From Candidatus Roseilinea sp. NK_OTU-006 (GTDB taxonomy: Bacteria > Chloroflexota > Anaerolineae > J036 > Brachytrichaceae): a stretch of DNA of 64,000 nucleotides. This document shows positions 16,668 through 26,283 of the stretch, one piece after another. A program made the position numbers and the translations under genes. Each line of letters starts with the position of its first letter. The first letter of the stretch is position 1. Below the pieces are notes generated by a model. It ran no database searches. It was not told where the DNA came from and saw nothing but the letters and a program-made list of their open reading frames with translations. The DNA is taken from contig NZ_JAAFGM010000016.1 of the NCBI RefSeq assembly GCF_012931985.1, positions 1 to 64,000 on the forward strand, read 5' to 3'.

Positions 16668-17438
16668 ATGAGAACCAGTTCTGCCGAACGCGCGCTGAAC
16701 GTGAATACCAACAGCGAGCGCATGAAGAACTTGATGCAAGCCGGCTATGTGCCGGTCAAGGCCATGATCGTCAGCGTCGATCCTCCCTTCATTACCATTC
16801 CGTGCCAATTCAACCCCAGCGAAATACGCTTCAGCAAAGGCACGCGTTGGAGCGACAGCACCGAGGAAGCGGGCAACAACGCGCCCACCCTGGCCAAGCG
16901 CAATGTGCCCAAGTCCTACTTCAAACATGGTGAAGCGCCCCGCCTGAAGATGAGCCTGTTCTTCGATACCTCCGAGGTTGGGCACATGGACGTGCGCCAC
17001 TACACCGATCTGTTGGTGGCGCTAACTGTCATCAACCCCACGACCAAAGCCTCCGGCGAGGAACGCCCATCGCTGGTGAAGTTCATCTGGGGCATGTTTT
17101 CGGCTTCGCTGACGATGTCGTTCACCGGCTACATCCCCTCGGTGGACCTGACGTTCAGCCTGTTCTTGCCGGACGGCACGCCGGTGCGCGCCGAGGCCGA
17201 GATCGAGCTGGTGGCGGTCTCCAGCATGTTGCCGTTCCAGAACCCCACCTCACGCTCCGAAGCGCGTCAGATGTGGGTCGTGACCGAAGGGCAAACGCTT
17301 GATTGGATCGCCTATCAGGCCTACGGCGATCCCTCGCATTGGCGGCACATCGCCGAGGCCAATGGCCTGCTCGACCCGCGCAATCTGAAGCCGGGGCAAG
17401 TGTTGAAACTGACCCCACTGCCGCCGCCAGGGCTGTAA
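16668..17438 (+). CDS. LysM-domain hub protein (Afp7/Pvc7-like)
   Basis: A 257-residue protein. The N-terminal conserved domain (about 25-190) has VKAMIVSVDPP..ITIPCQFNPSEIRFSKGTRW and LKMSLFFDTSE; the last 45 residues are a LysM motif (GQTLDWIAYQAYGDPSHWRH, then NGLLDPRNLKPGQVLKL). In Afp/PVC this protein sits between tube and spike, strengthening the hub-tube joint, like T4 gp53/Mu gp45-type LysM proteins. ATG 16668 is chosen because AAAGGAG is 8 nt upstream; an in-frame GTG at 16623 lacks a site. Confidence 0.9.
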   Translation: MRTSSAERALNVNTNSERMKNLMQAGYVPVKAMIVSVDPPFITIPCQFNPSEIRFSKGTRWSDSTEEAGNNAPTLAKRNVPKSYFKHGEAPRLKMSLFFDTSEVGHMDVRHYTDLLVALTVINPTTKASGEERPSLVKFIWGMFSASLTMSFTGYIPSVDLTFSLFLPDGTPVRAEAEIELVAVSSMLPFQNPTSRSEARQMWVVTEGQTLDWIAYQAYGDPSHWRHIAEANGLLDPRNLKPGQVLKLTPLPPPGL

Positions 17439-17482
17439 ACGGCAAGCCCGCCGGGCAAACGTTGGCCGGCAAGGAAAGCGCC

Positions 17483-19294
17483 ATGCTTGGATTCGACCGC
17501 TTCACCATCACGATCAACGGCACACCGCTGACCGCGCCGCTGATCTACGACGTGGTGCGGGTGGTGGTGGACACCAGCCTGCACATGCCGTCCATGTTCG
17601 AGATTCACATCGCCGAGACGGAGGCGCCGCTGGGGATGTTCAAGTGGATTGACGCGCCGATGTTCACCGTCGGCGCGCCGGTGAGCATCGCTGCCTCGCG
17701 CCAGCCGGCCGACAACCTGCCGCCCATGCCGTCCGTTCCCCAAACGCTGATTACCGGCGAGATCACCGCCGTCGAGGCGCAGTTCCAGAGTGATGGGTCG
17801 GCGTTGTTGGTGGTGCGCGGTTACGACCGCTCGCACCGCCTGCATCGCGGACGCAAGACGGCAGCGTATCAGATGATGACCGACAGCGCCATCATCCAGA
17901 CGGTAGCAAGCGAAGCCGGCCTGACGGCGCAGGTGACGCTTCCCGCGTCCATCGTTCACGAGTACGTCCTGCGCCACAATCAGACCGACATGGAGTTCAT
18001 CCGCGAGCGGGCCGGTCGGCTGGGCTGCGATGTGTTCGTCAACGAACTGGGCGTGCTCATAGTCAAACCCGGCGGCGCGCCGCGCGGCACCGTCACACTG
18101 AAATGGAAGGAGGATTTATCCAGCTTCTCGCCGCGCCTCAGCTCGGCCGAACAGGTCAACCGGGTGGCCGTGCAAGGGTGGGACCCCAAGACCAAGACGA
18201 ACATCACCGGCCTGTTCGGCGTGCCGCCGAACGCTTCCGGCGGCGCGGCCATGCTGGTGGACAAAACGGCGGCTCGCGCGGCCTTCAAGCCATCGGCCCA
18301 AGCCGTGGTGGTGGACGAGCCGATGGCAAATCCTGCCGAGGCGACTGCTCGGGCGACCGGCGTGGCCGGCAAGATTCAGGATGCGCTGGTGCAGGCTGAT
18401 GGCGTGTGCCTGGGCAATCCGGCCGTGAAGCCCGGCGTGACCGCCGTCATCGCCGGCGTGGGCGCCAAGTTCAGCGGGCCATATCTCATCACTTCGGCCA
18501 CGCATGTGTACGACGACAACGGTTACACCACCACTTTTCACGTGGAGGGACGCGAGCCAGGCGCGTTGCTGGCTTTGCTCAATAGCCCATCCGCTGCCAA
18601 CGACCGCGTGAACGGAGTGGTGATCGGGGTGGTCACCAACAACAACGACCCGCTCGGCCTGGGCCGGGTCAAGGTTCGGCTGCCGCATCTGGGGCCGATG
18701 CCGCCGATTGAGAGCCACTGGTGTCGCGTGGCAGCGCCGATGGCCGGCGCCATGCGCGGCTTCTACGCCATCCCCGAAGTCAACGATGAAGTGCTGGTGG
18801 CCTTTGAGCACGGCGATGTCAACTATCCCTACGTGCTTGGGGCGCTGTGGAATAACGTGGACCGACCGCCCAAGCCCAGCTCGGCGGTGGTGATGGGCGG
18901 CAAAGTCAGCCAACGCATCTTCAAGACCGCGTCCGGCAGCCAGCTCATCTTCGACGATACCCCCAACGCCGAGAAGATCACCCTGGTGGACAAGACGCAG
19001 GCCAACTCCATCGTGATTGACGCCGCGCCGCCCGGCGCGATCAAGTTGACCGTGAACGGCACCTGCGTGATAGACGCCAAAGGCAAGGTTGAAATCAAGA
19101 GCGCCTCGCAGGATGTGGAGGTGAGCTGTCTCAACTTCAAGGTGACGGCCAACGCCACGATCCAGATGAAAGCGAATGCGCAAATGCAGTTGGAAGGCAC
19201 GGCTGCGGTCAACGTCAAGAACGGCGGCGGCGCGCAAATTGCCATGGCCGGCCCGACGGTGAACGTCAACAACGGCGCGCTGGAAGTCATGTAA
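17483..19294 (+). CDS. VgrG-like central spike protein (Afp8/Pvc8)
   Basis: A 603-residue fusion of gp27-like and gp5-like parts. The N-terminus (MLGFDRFTITINGTPL) and the hub domains with EYVLRHNQTDMEFIRERAGR are typical of phage late-control D/VgrG proteins. The OB-fold follows (VNGVVIGVVTNNNDPLGLGR, VKVRLPHLGP, YAIPEVNDEVLVAFEHGD, PYVLGALWN). The final 110 residues are the repetitive beta-helix needle (VTNGTC-type, IKSASQDVEV, ANATIQMKANAQMQLEGT). It pierces the target membrane and carries the PAAR tip encoded next door. ATG 17483 fits family starts and has AAGGAAAG upstream; longer in-frame starts overlap the LysM gene. Confidence 0.94.
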   Translation: MLGFDRFTITINGTPLTAPLIYDVVRVVVDTSLHMPSMFEIHIAETEAPLGMFKWIDAPMFTVGAPVSIAASRQPADNLPPMPSVPQTLITGEITAVEAQFQSDGSALLVVRGYDRSHRLHRGRKTAAYQMMTDSAIIQTVASEAGLTAQVTLPASIVHEYVLRHNQTDMEFIRERAGRLGCDVFVNELGVLIVKPGGAPRGTVTLKWKEDLSSFSPRLSSAEQVNRVAVQGWDPKTKTNITGLFGVPPNASGGAAMLVDKTAARAAFKPSAQAVVVDEPMANPAEATARATGVAGKIQDALVQADGVCLGNPAVKPGVTAVIAGVGAKFSGPYLITSATHVYDDNGYTTTFHVEGREPGALLALLNSPSAANDRVNGVVIGVVTNNNDPLGLGRVKVRLPHLGPMPPIESHWCRVAAPMAGAMRGFYAIPEVNDEVLVAFEHGDVNYPYVLGALWNNVDRPPKPSSAVVMGGKVSQRIFKTASGSQLIFDDTPNAEKITLVDKTQANSIVIDAAPPGAIKLTVNGTCVIDAKGKVEIKSASQDVEVSCLNFKVTANATIQMKANAQMQLEGTAAVNVKNGGGAQIAMAGPTVNVNNGALEVM

Positions 19295-19315
19295 AGCAAC
19301 ACAGGAGCGATACTG

Positions 19316-19675
19316 ATGCCGGGATTTTTGCTGACGATGGCCTCGCAGGTGACATGTGGGCACGGCGGAAAGGCCTCGCCGAGCGCGCCCAACCCGCGCG
19401 TGAAGGTGATGGGGCAACCCGTGCCGATGTCGTCGGTGCCGTATCTGGTGGCCGGCTGCCCGTTTCAAGTGGCCACGCCGGGCGGGCCGGTGCCGAACCC
19501 GTGCGTCTCGGCCACCTTTCTGCCGCCCACCCTGACCACGCGCGTCAGGTCCATGGGCCAGCCGCTGCTGTGCCAGTCCAGCATGACCGGCCCGGCGATC
19601 GCCAGCGGGCCGGTGCCCACCGGTCCGCCGTTGATCGTCGCCTCGCCGGGGCAGACGCGCGTGCGCGCGATGTGA
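19316..19675 (+). CDS. PAAR-type spike tip protein (Afp10/Pvc10-like)
   Basis: A 119-residue protein with PAAR-type features: CGHGGKASPS, RVKVMGQPV, a Cys-containing strand (GCPF...NPCVSATF) and TRVRSMGQPLLCQSSMT, arranged as three-fold pseudo-repeats with G-Q-P turns. Such proteins form the zinc-stabilised cone on the VgrG needle. It is directly downstream of the spike gene and precedes the gp25 gene, the reverse of the Afp9-Afp10 order. Confidence 0.87.
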   Translation: MPGFLLTMASQVTCGHGGKASPSAPNPRVKVMGQPVPMSSVPYLVAGCPFQVATPGGPVPNPCVSATFLPPTLTTRVRSMGQPLLCQSSMTGPAIASGPVPTGPPLIVASPGQTRVRAM

Positions 19676-19694
19676 CTTGAAGGAGGATGAACGA

Positions 19695-20105
19695 ATGGAT
19701 CCCACCGTCCGTGACCGCGAATTCATCGGCCAGGGGCTGGCGTTCCCGTTGCAGTTCAACGCGCGCGGCGAGCTGGCGCTGGCCTCCGGCCCGGCCGACA
19801 TTGAACAGGCCATCCGTATCATCCTCGGCACCGTGCCGGGTGAGCGCGTGATGCGCCCCACCTTTGGGTGTCGGGCCTGGGAGCTGCTCTTCAGCCCCAA
19901 CGAAGCCGTCACCCAAAGCCTGATGGTCGAGTACGTGCGCGAGGCGCTGGAGATGTGGGAGCCGCGCATCGAGGTGCGCTCGGTGGTCGCTTACCGCGAC
20001 CCACAGCGCGACGGCGGCATGCTGGTCGAGATTGACTACGAGATCAAAGCCACCCACGACCCGCGCAGCATCGTCTATCCGTTCTACATCTCCGACGAAA
20101 CCTGA
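19695..20105 (+). CDS. gp25-like baseplate wedge protein (Afp9/Pvc9)
   Basis: A 136-residue GPW/gp25 family protein. Motifs: FIGQGLAFPLQFNARGELAL, DIEQAIRIILGTVPGERVMRP (the EPR-like sheath-initiator motif region, here GERVMRPTFG), CRAWELLFSPNE and a closing IDYEIKATHDP. It binds the first sheath ring and triggers sheath polymerisation. ATG 19695 is preferred over TTG 19677, since AAGGAGG at 19679-19685 is placed 9 nt before it. Confidence 0.92.
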   Translation: MDPTVRDREFIGQGLAFPLQFNARGELALASGPADIEQAIRIILGTVPGERVMRPTFGCRAWELLFSPNEAVTQSLMVEYVREALEMWEPRIEVRSVVAYRDPQRDGGMLVEIDYEIKATHDPRSIVYPFYISDET

Positions 20106-20108
20106 GCC

Positions 20109-22247
20109 ATGCCGCTGCCTGAACCCATTCTCGACGATCTGCGATTCCAGAAGGACCTGGTGGATGAGGCCCGCCGGCGCATCATCCGCTATTGCCCCGA
20201 CTGGACCGACTACAACCTGAGCGACCCCGGCATCACCCTCATCGAGCTGTTCGCCTGGATGACTGAGCTGATCGTCTATCGGCTGAACCAGGTGCCGGAC
20301 AAGAACTACATTCGCTTTCTGGATTTTCTGGGGGTGCGCTTGCAGCCGGCCGCCAGTGCGCGCGTGGAACTCACCTTTCGCACGTCCGTCCCATTACCCA
20401 TCGCGCCCGGAGACGAGACCAGCGTATTAGTGCCGGCCGGCACCGAAGTGGCCACCCGCCAAACCGAGGACGAGCCGGAGATCATCTTCACCACCGATGC
20501 GCGCTTGCTGATTGCGCCGCCCCGCCTGACGCAACTGCGCCGCGAAGCCGCCGACAGCGCCGCCGGCGACGACTTCAACAAGAACTTCCTGCCGCGCCTG
20601 GGCGTGGAGCCGTTCTATGCTTTCGGCCGGCCACGCCCTCAGCCCGGCGACACGTTCTACCTGGGCTTCGATGACCAGGTTGACCTGAGCGGCTACATCC
20701 TGCAACTGGTGTTCACCTGCGAGGAGACCCAAGCCGCCGGCATCCGCCGCGAGGACCCGCCCTGGGTGTGGGAAGTGTCGCGCGGCAACGGCGTGTGGGA
20801 AGAACTGCCGCTCAGCACGCGCCTGGGCGAGCGCGACACCACCGGCGGTTTGAACAACGCGCAGGGCAGCCTGGTGCTCTATCTGCCGCTCGACTTACAG
20901 CCCGATGACGTGCACGGCCGGCGCGGCTACTGGCTGCGCTGCCGGGTGGAACAGCGCCGGCCCGAACAGGGCATGTATCGCGAGTCGCCGCGCATCACCA
21001 GCGTGCAGGCGTTCGCGCTGGGCGCCACCACGCGCGCCACGCACGCGGTGGCGGTGCGCCACGAGACGCTGGGCATCAGCAACGGCGAAGCCGGCCAGTC
21101 GTTCAAGCTGCGCCACGCGCCGGTGTTGGCCCTGCGCGACGACGAGCGCGTGGAGGTCGAAGAGATGATTGACGGCGAACTGGTCTTCGTGCCCTGGCAG
21201 ACGGTAGCCGACTTTTCCGAATCGGGCCGGCATGATCGCCACGTCACCCTCGACACCGCCACCGGCGAAGTGCATTTTGGCCCGTGCCTGCGCCAGCCCG
21301 ATGGCAGTATGCGCCAGTATGGCCGCGTGCCCGAAGCCGGCCGCGTGATTCGCATGAGCCAATATCGCTATGGCGGCGGCGTGGCCGGCAACCTGCCCCC
21401 CGACAAGTTGCAAGTGCTCAAATCCCCCATTCCCTACATTGACCGGGTGACCAACATGGTGCGGGCCAGCGGCGGGCGCGACCAGGAAACGCTGGACGAG
21501 GCCCGTATGCGCGCGCGCCGCGAATTGCGCGCCCAGCAACGCGCCGTGACTGCGGAGGACTACGAGCATCTGGCGCTGGCCGCCAGCCGGCAGGTGGGGC
21601 GGGTGAAGTGCAACACGGGCGCGCCGGCGGACGGCCGACCACTGCCCCCCGGCGTGGTCGAATTGCTGGTCATCCCCGCTGCGCTAGATGCAGTTCAAGC
21701 CGGCGATCTGTCTCGCCTCCAGCTTGACCCAGCGTTGCGCAGAACCATCGAAGCGTTTTTGGATGAGCGACGCTTGCTTACGACCACGCTGCGCCTGCGC
21801 GAGCCGACGTATCTGGGCGTGAAAGTGCGCGCCGAGATCGTGGTGAACGCACATAGCCGGCCCGAAGCGGTGCAGCAGCGCGTGGCCGAGGCGCTGCGCC
21901 GCTTCATCACCCCGTTGACGATCCGTTGGCCGCCCAACGGGGCGGATGGAGCCTCACCAGCGGCGGATGGTGATGGCCAGCCCACGACCCCTGCGCGCGC
22001 GCCGTTGCAGGGCTGGCCGTTCGGACGACATCTCTACGTATCCGATATTTACAGTCTGGTGCAGCAAACTCCCGGCGTTAAGCATGTGCGCGACATCAAG
22101 CTGGGCAGCCGGCTGCTCACGCCCAGCGCCGAAGATGCTCGTGCGCCGGCGGATGACGTGACGCTGGATGATCGGCGAGTGATCGAAACTCCGCCCGATG
22201 GCGTGCTGTGCTCGCTGGAGCATGATGTGGTGGTGGTGGCGTTGTAG
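20109..22247 (+). CDS. Baseplate J-like wedge protein (Afp11/Pvc11)
   Basis: A 712-residue wedge protein. The N-terminus DLRFQKDLVDEARRRIIRYC, DYNLSDPGITLIELFAWMTE and YRLNQVPDKNYIRFLDFLGV is the eCIS/phage baseplate J opening. The core contains IDRVTNMVRASGGRDQETLDEARMRARRELRAQQRAVTAEDYE (shown in parts), the gpJ signature. The C-terminus ends with DIYSLVQQTPGVKHVRDIKL. With the next protein it forms the wedge that holds the baseplate closed and opens on firing. Spacing to neighbours is 3 and 14 nt, so co-translation is likely. Confidence 0.93.
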   Translation: MPLPEPILDDLRFQKDLVDEARRRIIRYCPDWTDYNLSDPGITLIELFAWMTELIVYRLNQVPDKNYIRFLDFLGVRLQPAASARVELTFRTSVPLPIAPGDETSVLVPAGTEVATRQTEDEPEIIFTTDARLLIAPPRLTQLRREAADSAAGDDFNKNFLPRLGVEPFYAFGRPRPQPGDTFYLGFDDQVDLSGYILQLVFTCEETQAAGIRREDPPWVWEVSRGNGVWEELPLSTRLGERDTTGGLNNAQGSLVLYLPLDLQPDDVHGRRGYWLRCRVEQRRPEQGMYRESPRITSVQAFALGATTRATHAVAVRHETLGISNGEAGQSFKLRHAPVLALRDDERVEVEEMIDGELVFVPWQTVADFSESGRHDRHVTLDTATGEVHFGPCLRQPDGSMRQYGRVPEAGRVIRMSQYRYGGGVAGNLPPDKLQVLKSPIPYIDRVTNMVRASGGRDQETLDEARMRARRELRAQQRAVTAEDYEHLALAASRQVGRVKCNTGAPADGRPLPPGVVELLVIPAALDAVQAGDLSRLQLDPALRRTIEAFLDERRLLTTTLRLREPTYLGVKVRAEIVVNAHSRPEAVQQRVAEALRRFITPLTIRWPPNGADGASPAADGDGQPTTPARAPLQGWPFGRHLYVSDIYSLVQQTPGVKHVRDIKLGSRLLTPSAEDARAPADDVTLDDRRVIETPPDGVLCSLEHDVVVVAL

Positions 22248-22261
22248 CGCGGAGACAAAGC

Positions 22262-23395
22262 ATGGCCGAACCTGTCCCCTCTCCCCAGCTTCTCCAGGTC
22301 GTGCGGCGCGCGCGCACCGATAGCCGGCGCGATCTCGATGGCCAACCGCTGCAGCCTTCGCTCACGGCCGATGCGCTACGGCGTTACCCCGGCGAGCCGG
22401 TGACGCTCTTCCTGCGGCTCGATGTGCTGGACGATGCAGCAACCGATGCGGTGGTGCGCCTGACGACGCCGCCGGGCCTGCGCGTAGAGCGTTTCCACGC
22501 CCCAGCCGGCTTGTCTACGCCGACAAGCACGTTCTTCGGCGATGATGCCTCGCCCGGCCAGATGCTGGTGTGGGAGGTCGGCGCGCCTGGCAAAGCGCGA
22601 CTCGAATTCGAGATCACGGCGGTGGTCGATCATGACGTGGCGCGCGTTGCGGCGCGCGCATCAGATGGACGGGCGATGAATGGAAGCGCCATGCCCATGC
22701 CGGTCTTCATGCTGGAGTGCGTGGCCGAGGCGCAAGCGCACATCAATGGCGCGTCTCTCACGCGCTCACAGGCGCTGGCGCTGGAGGTGTCTCCCAACGC
22801 GCGCTATTTGAAGCATCTCCCCGGCATCTACGAATCGGACGAGTTGATGAGCCGGCTGTTGATGTTATTTGAAAGTTTCTGGGCGCCCATCGAGCAGCAA
22901 ATCACCCATCTCCACTATTACTTCGACCCACGCATGACCCCGGCCAGGTTGTTGCCCTGGCTGGCTGCGTGGGCGGATTGGGTGATGGACGAACGCTGGC
23001 CTGAGGATCGCCAACGTCGGCTGGTGCAGGCGCTGGTGTCGCTCTATCGCCGGCGCGGTACACCGCAAGGCCTGCGTGACATGTTGGCACTCTACACCGG
23101 CTTGGACCCAAACAGCGACGCGATTCAAATCGTTGAGCATCGGGCGAGCAACTTTGTGATGGGGCCAACTGCTTATTTGGGGCCAGGCGTGGCGCTGGGC
23201 ACGCGCAACATTGCGCATACGTTCTCGGTGCGGGTGCGCTTGCCCCCGCTCATGCGTACCCGGCCTGATCTAACGCCTGACGAGGTTGAGCGCGAAGAAG
23301 CGCGCCGGCGGCAGGTGATTGAGGAAATTATCGAGATGGAAAAGCCGGCGCATACACGCTGCGACTTGCAAATCGCTGTGGAGGATGAAGCCTAA
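22262..23395 (+). CDS. Baseplate gpI-like tail protein (Afp12/Pvc12-like, shortened)
   Basis: A 377-residue protein. The first half is beta-rich with a DUF11-like strand pattern; the second half is the phage tail protein I domain: RYLKHLPGIYESDELMSRLL, MLFESFWAPIEQQITHL, YFDPRMTPARLLPWLAAWAD, RWPEDRQRRLVQALVSLYRR and RGTPQGLRDMLALYTG. Afp12 is far longer, so this is a reduced wedge partner to the gpJ-like protein. It lacks any tail-fibre region. Confidence 0.88.
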   Translation: MAEPVPSPQLLQVVRRARTDSRRDLDGQPLQPSLTADALRRYPGEPVTLFLRLDVLDDAATDAVVRLTTPPGLRVERFHAPAGLSTPTSTFFGDDASPGQMLVWEVGAPGKARLEFEITAVVDHDVARVAARASDGRAMNGSAMPMPVFMLECVAEAQAHINGASLTRSQALALEVSPNARYLKHLPGIYESDELMSRLLMLFESFWAPIEQQITHLHYYFDPRMTPARLLPWLAAWADWVMDERWPEDRQRRLVQALVSLYRRRGTPQGLRDMLALYTGLDPNSDAIQIVEHRASNFVMGPTAYLGPGVALGTRNIAHTFSVRVRLPPLMRTRPDLTPDEVEREEARRRQVIEEIIEMEKPAHTRCDLQIAVEDEA

Positions 23396-23397
23396 GC

Positions 23398-24564
23398 ATG
23401 GACACTGATCTACTTGCATCCGCCGCAGGGCTGGCTGCCCTCAAACAGATTCCCGCCCGCCGGCTGAAACCGGTGAACGGCCTGGCCGTCACAGCAGAGG
23501 TGTGGGAAGAGGCGCATGATTTCCATCGCCTGAATCAACGCGCCCATCACCTGCTGGGGCATGGCTGCGGCATCCTGGCCGGCCTCGACGTGGTCGCCAG
23601 CGATCCGCCCGATAGCACCGTCTATATCCGGCCCGGCGCCGCCATTGACGCCAACGGCGAACTCATCGTGCTATCGCAGCCGGTGGCTTATGACCTGGGA
23701 CAGGCGCAGGGCGACTTGCATCTCCTGCTGACCTATGCCGAAAGTGATCCCACGCCGGCCCCGAACGGCGACAGCACACGCCTATATGTCCAGATCGGCT
23801 ATCAGGTTGAGGCTTGCCCTGTAGTGCCGGATGCACTGCATATCGAGCTGGCGCGGGTGCGGCGCCAAGGACGGCAGTCGCCGGTGCGCAATGCTGCCGA
23901 TCCGGCGCACCCGGGCCTAAACGAGATCGACCAACGCGCGCGGCGCAGGGTAGGGGGCATCGCGCGCGATGTGGCTGGGGTTGCCGTGTGCTACGTGGGC
24001 GAACCGGCGCTTAAAGAGCAGGCGCGCGCCGGCTATTTGGCCGGCATAGATGCCATGGCTCGCGCGGCCAGCCGTGGCGGCGCCACCGATTTTTGGGTGG
24101 ATGACGATGTGCCGCTAACCGGCCCACTCGATCGCTACGTCCTGGTGTACGTGGTTGGGTTGGGTGGTTTTCAAATGTCGCCTGAAGCGATGAAAGCCCT
24201 GTATGCCTATTTGCAGGCAGGGGGCACTGTGCTCTGGGAAGGGTGTCACCGGGCTGGAGATGGCGCTGCGGCTGATGCAGCGATCAGAGAGGTGCTCGGA
24301 TCATTTGGCATGCAGCCAGTCGAGGTGACACCGGGCCATCCGCTGCTCAGCACCCCCTGGCTCTTTGGCGCGCCGCCGTCCGGTTACGATGCCGATGAGC
24401 CAGGCCAGTTGTGGATACATGACGGGCTGATCGTCAGCCGGTCGGACTACGGCAGCCTGTGGCAAGGTTGGCGCGCGGGCCGGCCGGCCACCCGCGAGGA
24501 GATCCGCGCGGCGCATGAGTTGGGCGCTAACGTGCTGGCCTATGCCCTGCGCCGCCGGAGATGA
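23398..24564 (+). CDS. eCIS-associated protein with DUF4159-like C-terminal domain
   Basis: A 388-residue protein of unknown role. The N-terminal half (LKPVNGLAVTAEVWEEAHDF, HHLLGHGCGILAGLDVVASD, TVYIRPGAAIDANGELIVLS) is a pattern I associate with eCIS baseplate-region genes; its beta strands suggest a particle shell or fibre-base domain. The C-terminal half, with YVLVYVVGLGGFQMSPEAM, LYAYLQAGGTVLWEG and a GHPLLSTPWLFG turn, resembles DUF4159, a Rossmann-like amidotransferase-fold domain of unknown activity. It begins 3 nt after the gpI-like gene and overlaps the next gene by 4 nt. Confidence 0.6.
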   Translation: MDTDLLASAAGLAALKQIPARRLKPVNGLAVTAEVWEEAHDFHRLNQRAHHLLGHGCGILAGLDVVASDPPDSTVYIRPGAAIDANGELIVLSQPVAYDLGQAQGDLHLLLTYAESDPTPAPNGDSTRLYVQIGYQVEACPVVPDALHIELARVRRQGRQSPVRNAADPAHPGLNEIDQRARRRVGGIARDVAGVAVCYVGEPALKEQARAGYLAGIDAMARAASRGGATDFWVDDDVPLTGPLDRYVLVYVVGLGGFQMSPEAMKALYAYLQAGGTVLWEGCHRAGDGAAADAAIREVLGSFGMQPVEVTPGHPLLSTPWLFGAPPSGYDADEPGQLWIHDGLIVSRSDYGSLWQGWRAGRPATREEIRAAHELGANVLAYALRRRR

Positions 24565-25406
24565 ACGAACAAGAGCGCATTGTGCAAGGCGCAAGGATCG
24601 AAATCCAAGATCGAGATGGCTGGCACAAGACGTTTGTGATCCAGAAAGCCATCACGCACGTCGGTTCCGAGGCGCGCAACGACATCGTGCTGGAGACGTG
24701 GCGGGGGATGGGTGTGTCATCGCGCCATGTTCAGATCATCAGCGTGGGCGCGGCCTACCGCGTGGTTAACATCGGCGACAAAGAAATCGTAGTGGCACCT
24801 GACCCAAACAGCGCAGAGGCGCCGATTGCCCCCCTTGCCACGGCCGAACTTCGCGATGGCGCGCTGATCCAGATCGGCGACTTCCGCTTGCGCTTATTCA
24901 TGCCACCGGTTCAGCCGCCGGATGCTGGGTCCCCGTTGACCGGACAGGAAGGGGCCGTCACAAGCCCTGCGCGCGACGCAGCGATATATCCTGCCCTGGG
25001 ACCGGCGCCGCTGCCATCCACGGGACGCGACATCGGCCTGCGCTTGCAGTTGAGCGAGGCCGCCCTTTCCCCTCATCGTCCCTTGCAGGGCGTCCTGGTG
25101 GTGCGCAACCAAGGCCAGCAGGCAGGCGTGCAATTTCGGCTGGAGGTCATCGGCCTTGAGCCGGAGATGTTCGAGATTGGACCGGGGCCGATCCTCTTCC
25201 CTGGCGCCGAGAAGGAAGTCGCCTTGCGCATTGTTCACACCTGCAAACCCCATCCCCCGGCTGGGCCATTGACGTGGTCAGTTCGCGCAACCGCGCCGGA
25301 GGCGTATCCTGGCCAAAGCGCAACGGTTACGCACACTATTCAGGTGTTGCCCTTCTATCGTCATTCCTTGATTCTGGTCGAGGACCTCAACATCGTGCGC
25401 GCATGA
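24561..25406 (+). CDS. FHA-domain protein with Ig-like C-terminus
   Basis: A 281-residue protein without signal or TM. Residues about 25-110 are an FHA domain (THVGSEARNDIVLETW, VSSRHVQIISVG, VVNIGDKEIVV); the usual G-R is G-S, but the S-x-x-H phosphothreonine-binding element (SSRHV) is present. Residues about 150-275 are an Ig-like beta sandwich similar to the one in the 1013-residue FHA protein downstream. It starts within the stop of the preceding gene (ATGA) and ends within the start of the next, so the three are tightly coupled. FHA proteins regulate assembly in type VI secretion through Thr phosphorylation; that role here is inference. Confidence 0.8.
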   Translation: MNEQERIVQGARIEIQDRDGWHKTFVIQKAITHVGSEARNDIVLETWRGMGVSSRHVQIISVGAAYRVVNIGDKEIVVAPDPNSAEAPIAPLATAELRDGALIQIGDFRLRLFMPPVQPPDAGSPLTGQEGAVTSPARDAAIYPALGPAPLPSTGRDIGLRLQLSEAALSPHRPLQGVLVVRNQGQQAGVQFRLEVIGLEPEMFEIGPGPILFPGAEKEVALRIVHTCKPHPPAGPLTWSVRATAPEAYPGQSATVTHTIQVLPFYRHSLILVEDLNIVRA

Positions 25407-26260
25407 ACATGTTGCAGTGGCTGGTCAGCGGGGCTGTGCTGGGCATTGTCGCAGCGGCTAGCGTTGCGGCTTTGGCAATGGCGCGTGTTCAGGCACGTCA
25501 CATGCAGCGCGTCTTTTTTGCCCGACTCACCAACGAAGGCAACGCCCCTACCCGCTACGAGGTGTGGACCGAGCTGGTTGGCCAGACCGATGCTGCGCCG
25601 AACGTTAGCTTTGAATTCCGACTAGATGGGCAAGTGCTTGCCACCTCGACCTTCGTTGAGCAGGACCGATCCCGCGCGGCTTCCCTCTCGAAGCCCGGCG
25701 CAGCGCCCGCCATCCCAGCGCAGCCAACCGCACTGGTGGAGAAGGCGCATGCAGTTGCTGATCTTTTGGCTGGGCTGGTGCCCGGCGTGGATGCGCATTT
25801 GCGCCGTGCGGAGGCGCAAGTTCGGCGTGGACAAGCGGCGGCCGCACGGATGGAGCGCACCACGGCGCGCTATCGCCGTGTGGCGGACTCCATCGCCAAC
25901 GTTGCCAACCAGCGCACCTCCGGGCATGAGGCAGACGATGGCGATGTCACGCTGCCGACAGCAGCATCCATCCCTGGCGCGCCACCCAACGCAGCCCATA
26001 CCCCTGTGGTGGCGCCTGGACAACAACTCACGCTATCGCTCGTCGTGCAGCGGGTCAAACGCGACCGCGCTCAAACCATCTCGTTTGTAGTGCATTCGCG
26101 GCCGCTCGCTGTATCCGACGCGCCAACCCAGCATGTTCAAGCGGGTGTGCGCTTCGAGGATCAAACCGGTTTGCGCTTCTTCACGCCGTTCGCAGCGATC
26201 TTTTTGATCGCTGCGGGGTTGATCGCATTGCTTCTCGCCATAAGCGCCCGTGGCCTATGA
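25403..26260 (+). CDS. Membrane protein with N- and C-terminal TM helices, eCIS-associated
   Basis: A 285-residue protein starting at the ATG overlapping the previous stop. A hydrophobic helix at residues about 4-27 (WLVSGAVLGIVAAASVAALA) and another at the extreme C-terminus (FAAIFLIAAGLIALLLAI) place the middle on one side of the membrane. The middle holds a beta-sandwich (YEVWTELVG, VSFEFRLDGQVLATSTF) and an Ala-rich helix (LRRAEAQVRRGQAAAARMER). I know no family. Its coupling to two FHA genes suggests a membrane platform for the particle. Confidence 0.65.
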   Translation: MNMLQWLVSGAVLGIVAAASVAALAMARVQARHMQRVFFARLTNEGNAPTRYEVWTELVGQTDAAPNVSFEFRLDGQVLATSTFVEQDRSRAASLSKPGAAPAIPAQPTALVEKAHAVADLLAGLVPGVDAHLRRAEAQVRRGQAAAARMERTTARYRRVADSIANVANQRTSGHEADDGDVTLPTAASIPGAPPNAAHTPVVAPGQQLTLSLVVQRVKRDRAQTISFVVHSRPLAVSDAPTQHVQAGVRFEDQTGLRFFTPFAAIFLIAAGLIALLLAISARGL

Positions 26261-26283
26261 GCAGATATGTGATGTGAACGACG

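Noticed and set aside
18116-19969. Long minus-strand frame (617 codons) opposite the spike, PAAR and gp25 genes
   Set aside because: Antisense shadow caused by high GC; the three plus-strand genes beneath it have clear families.
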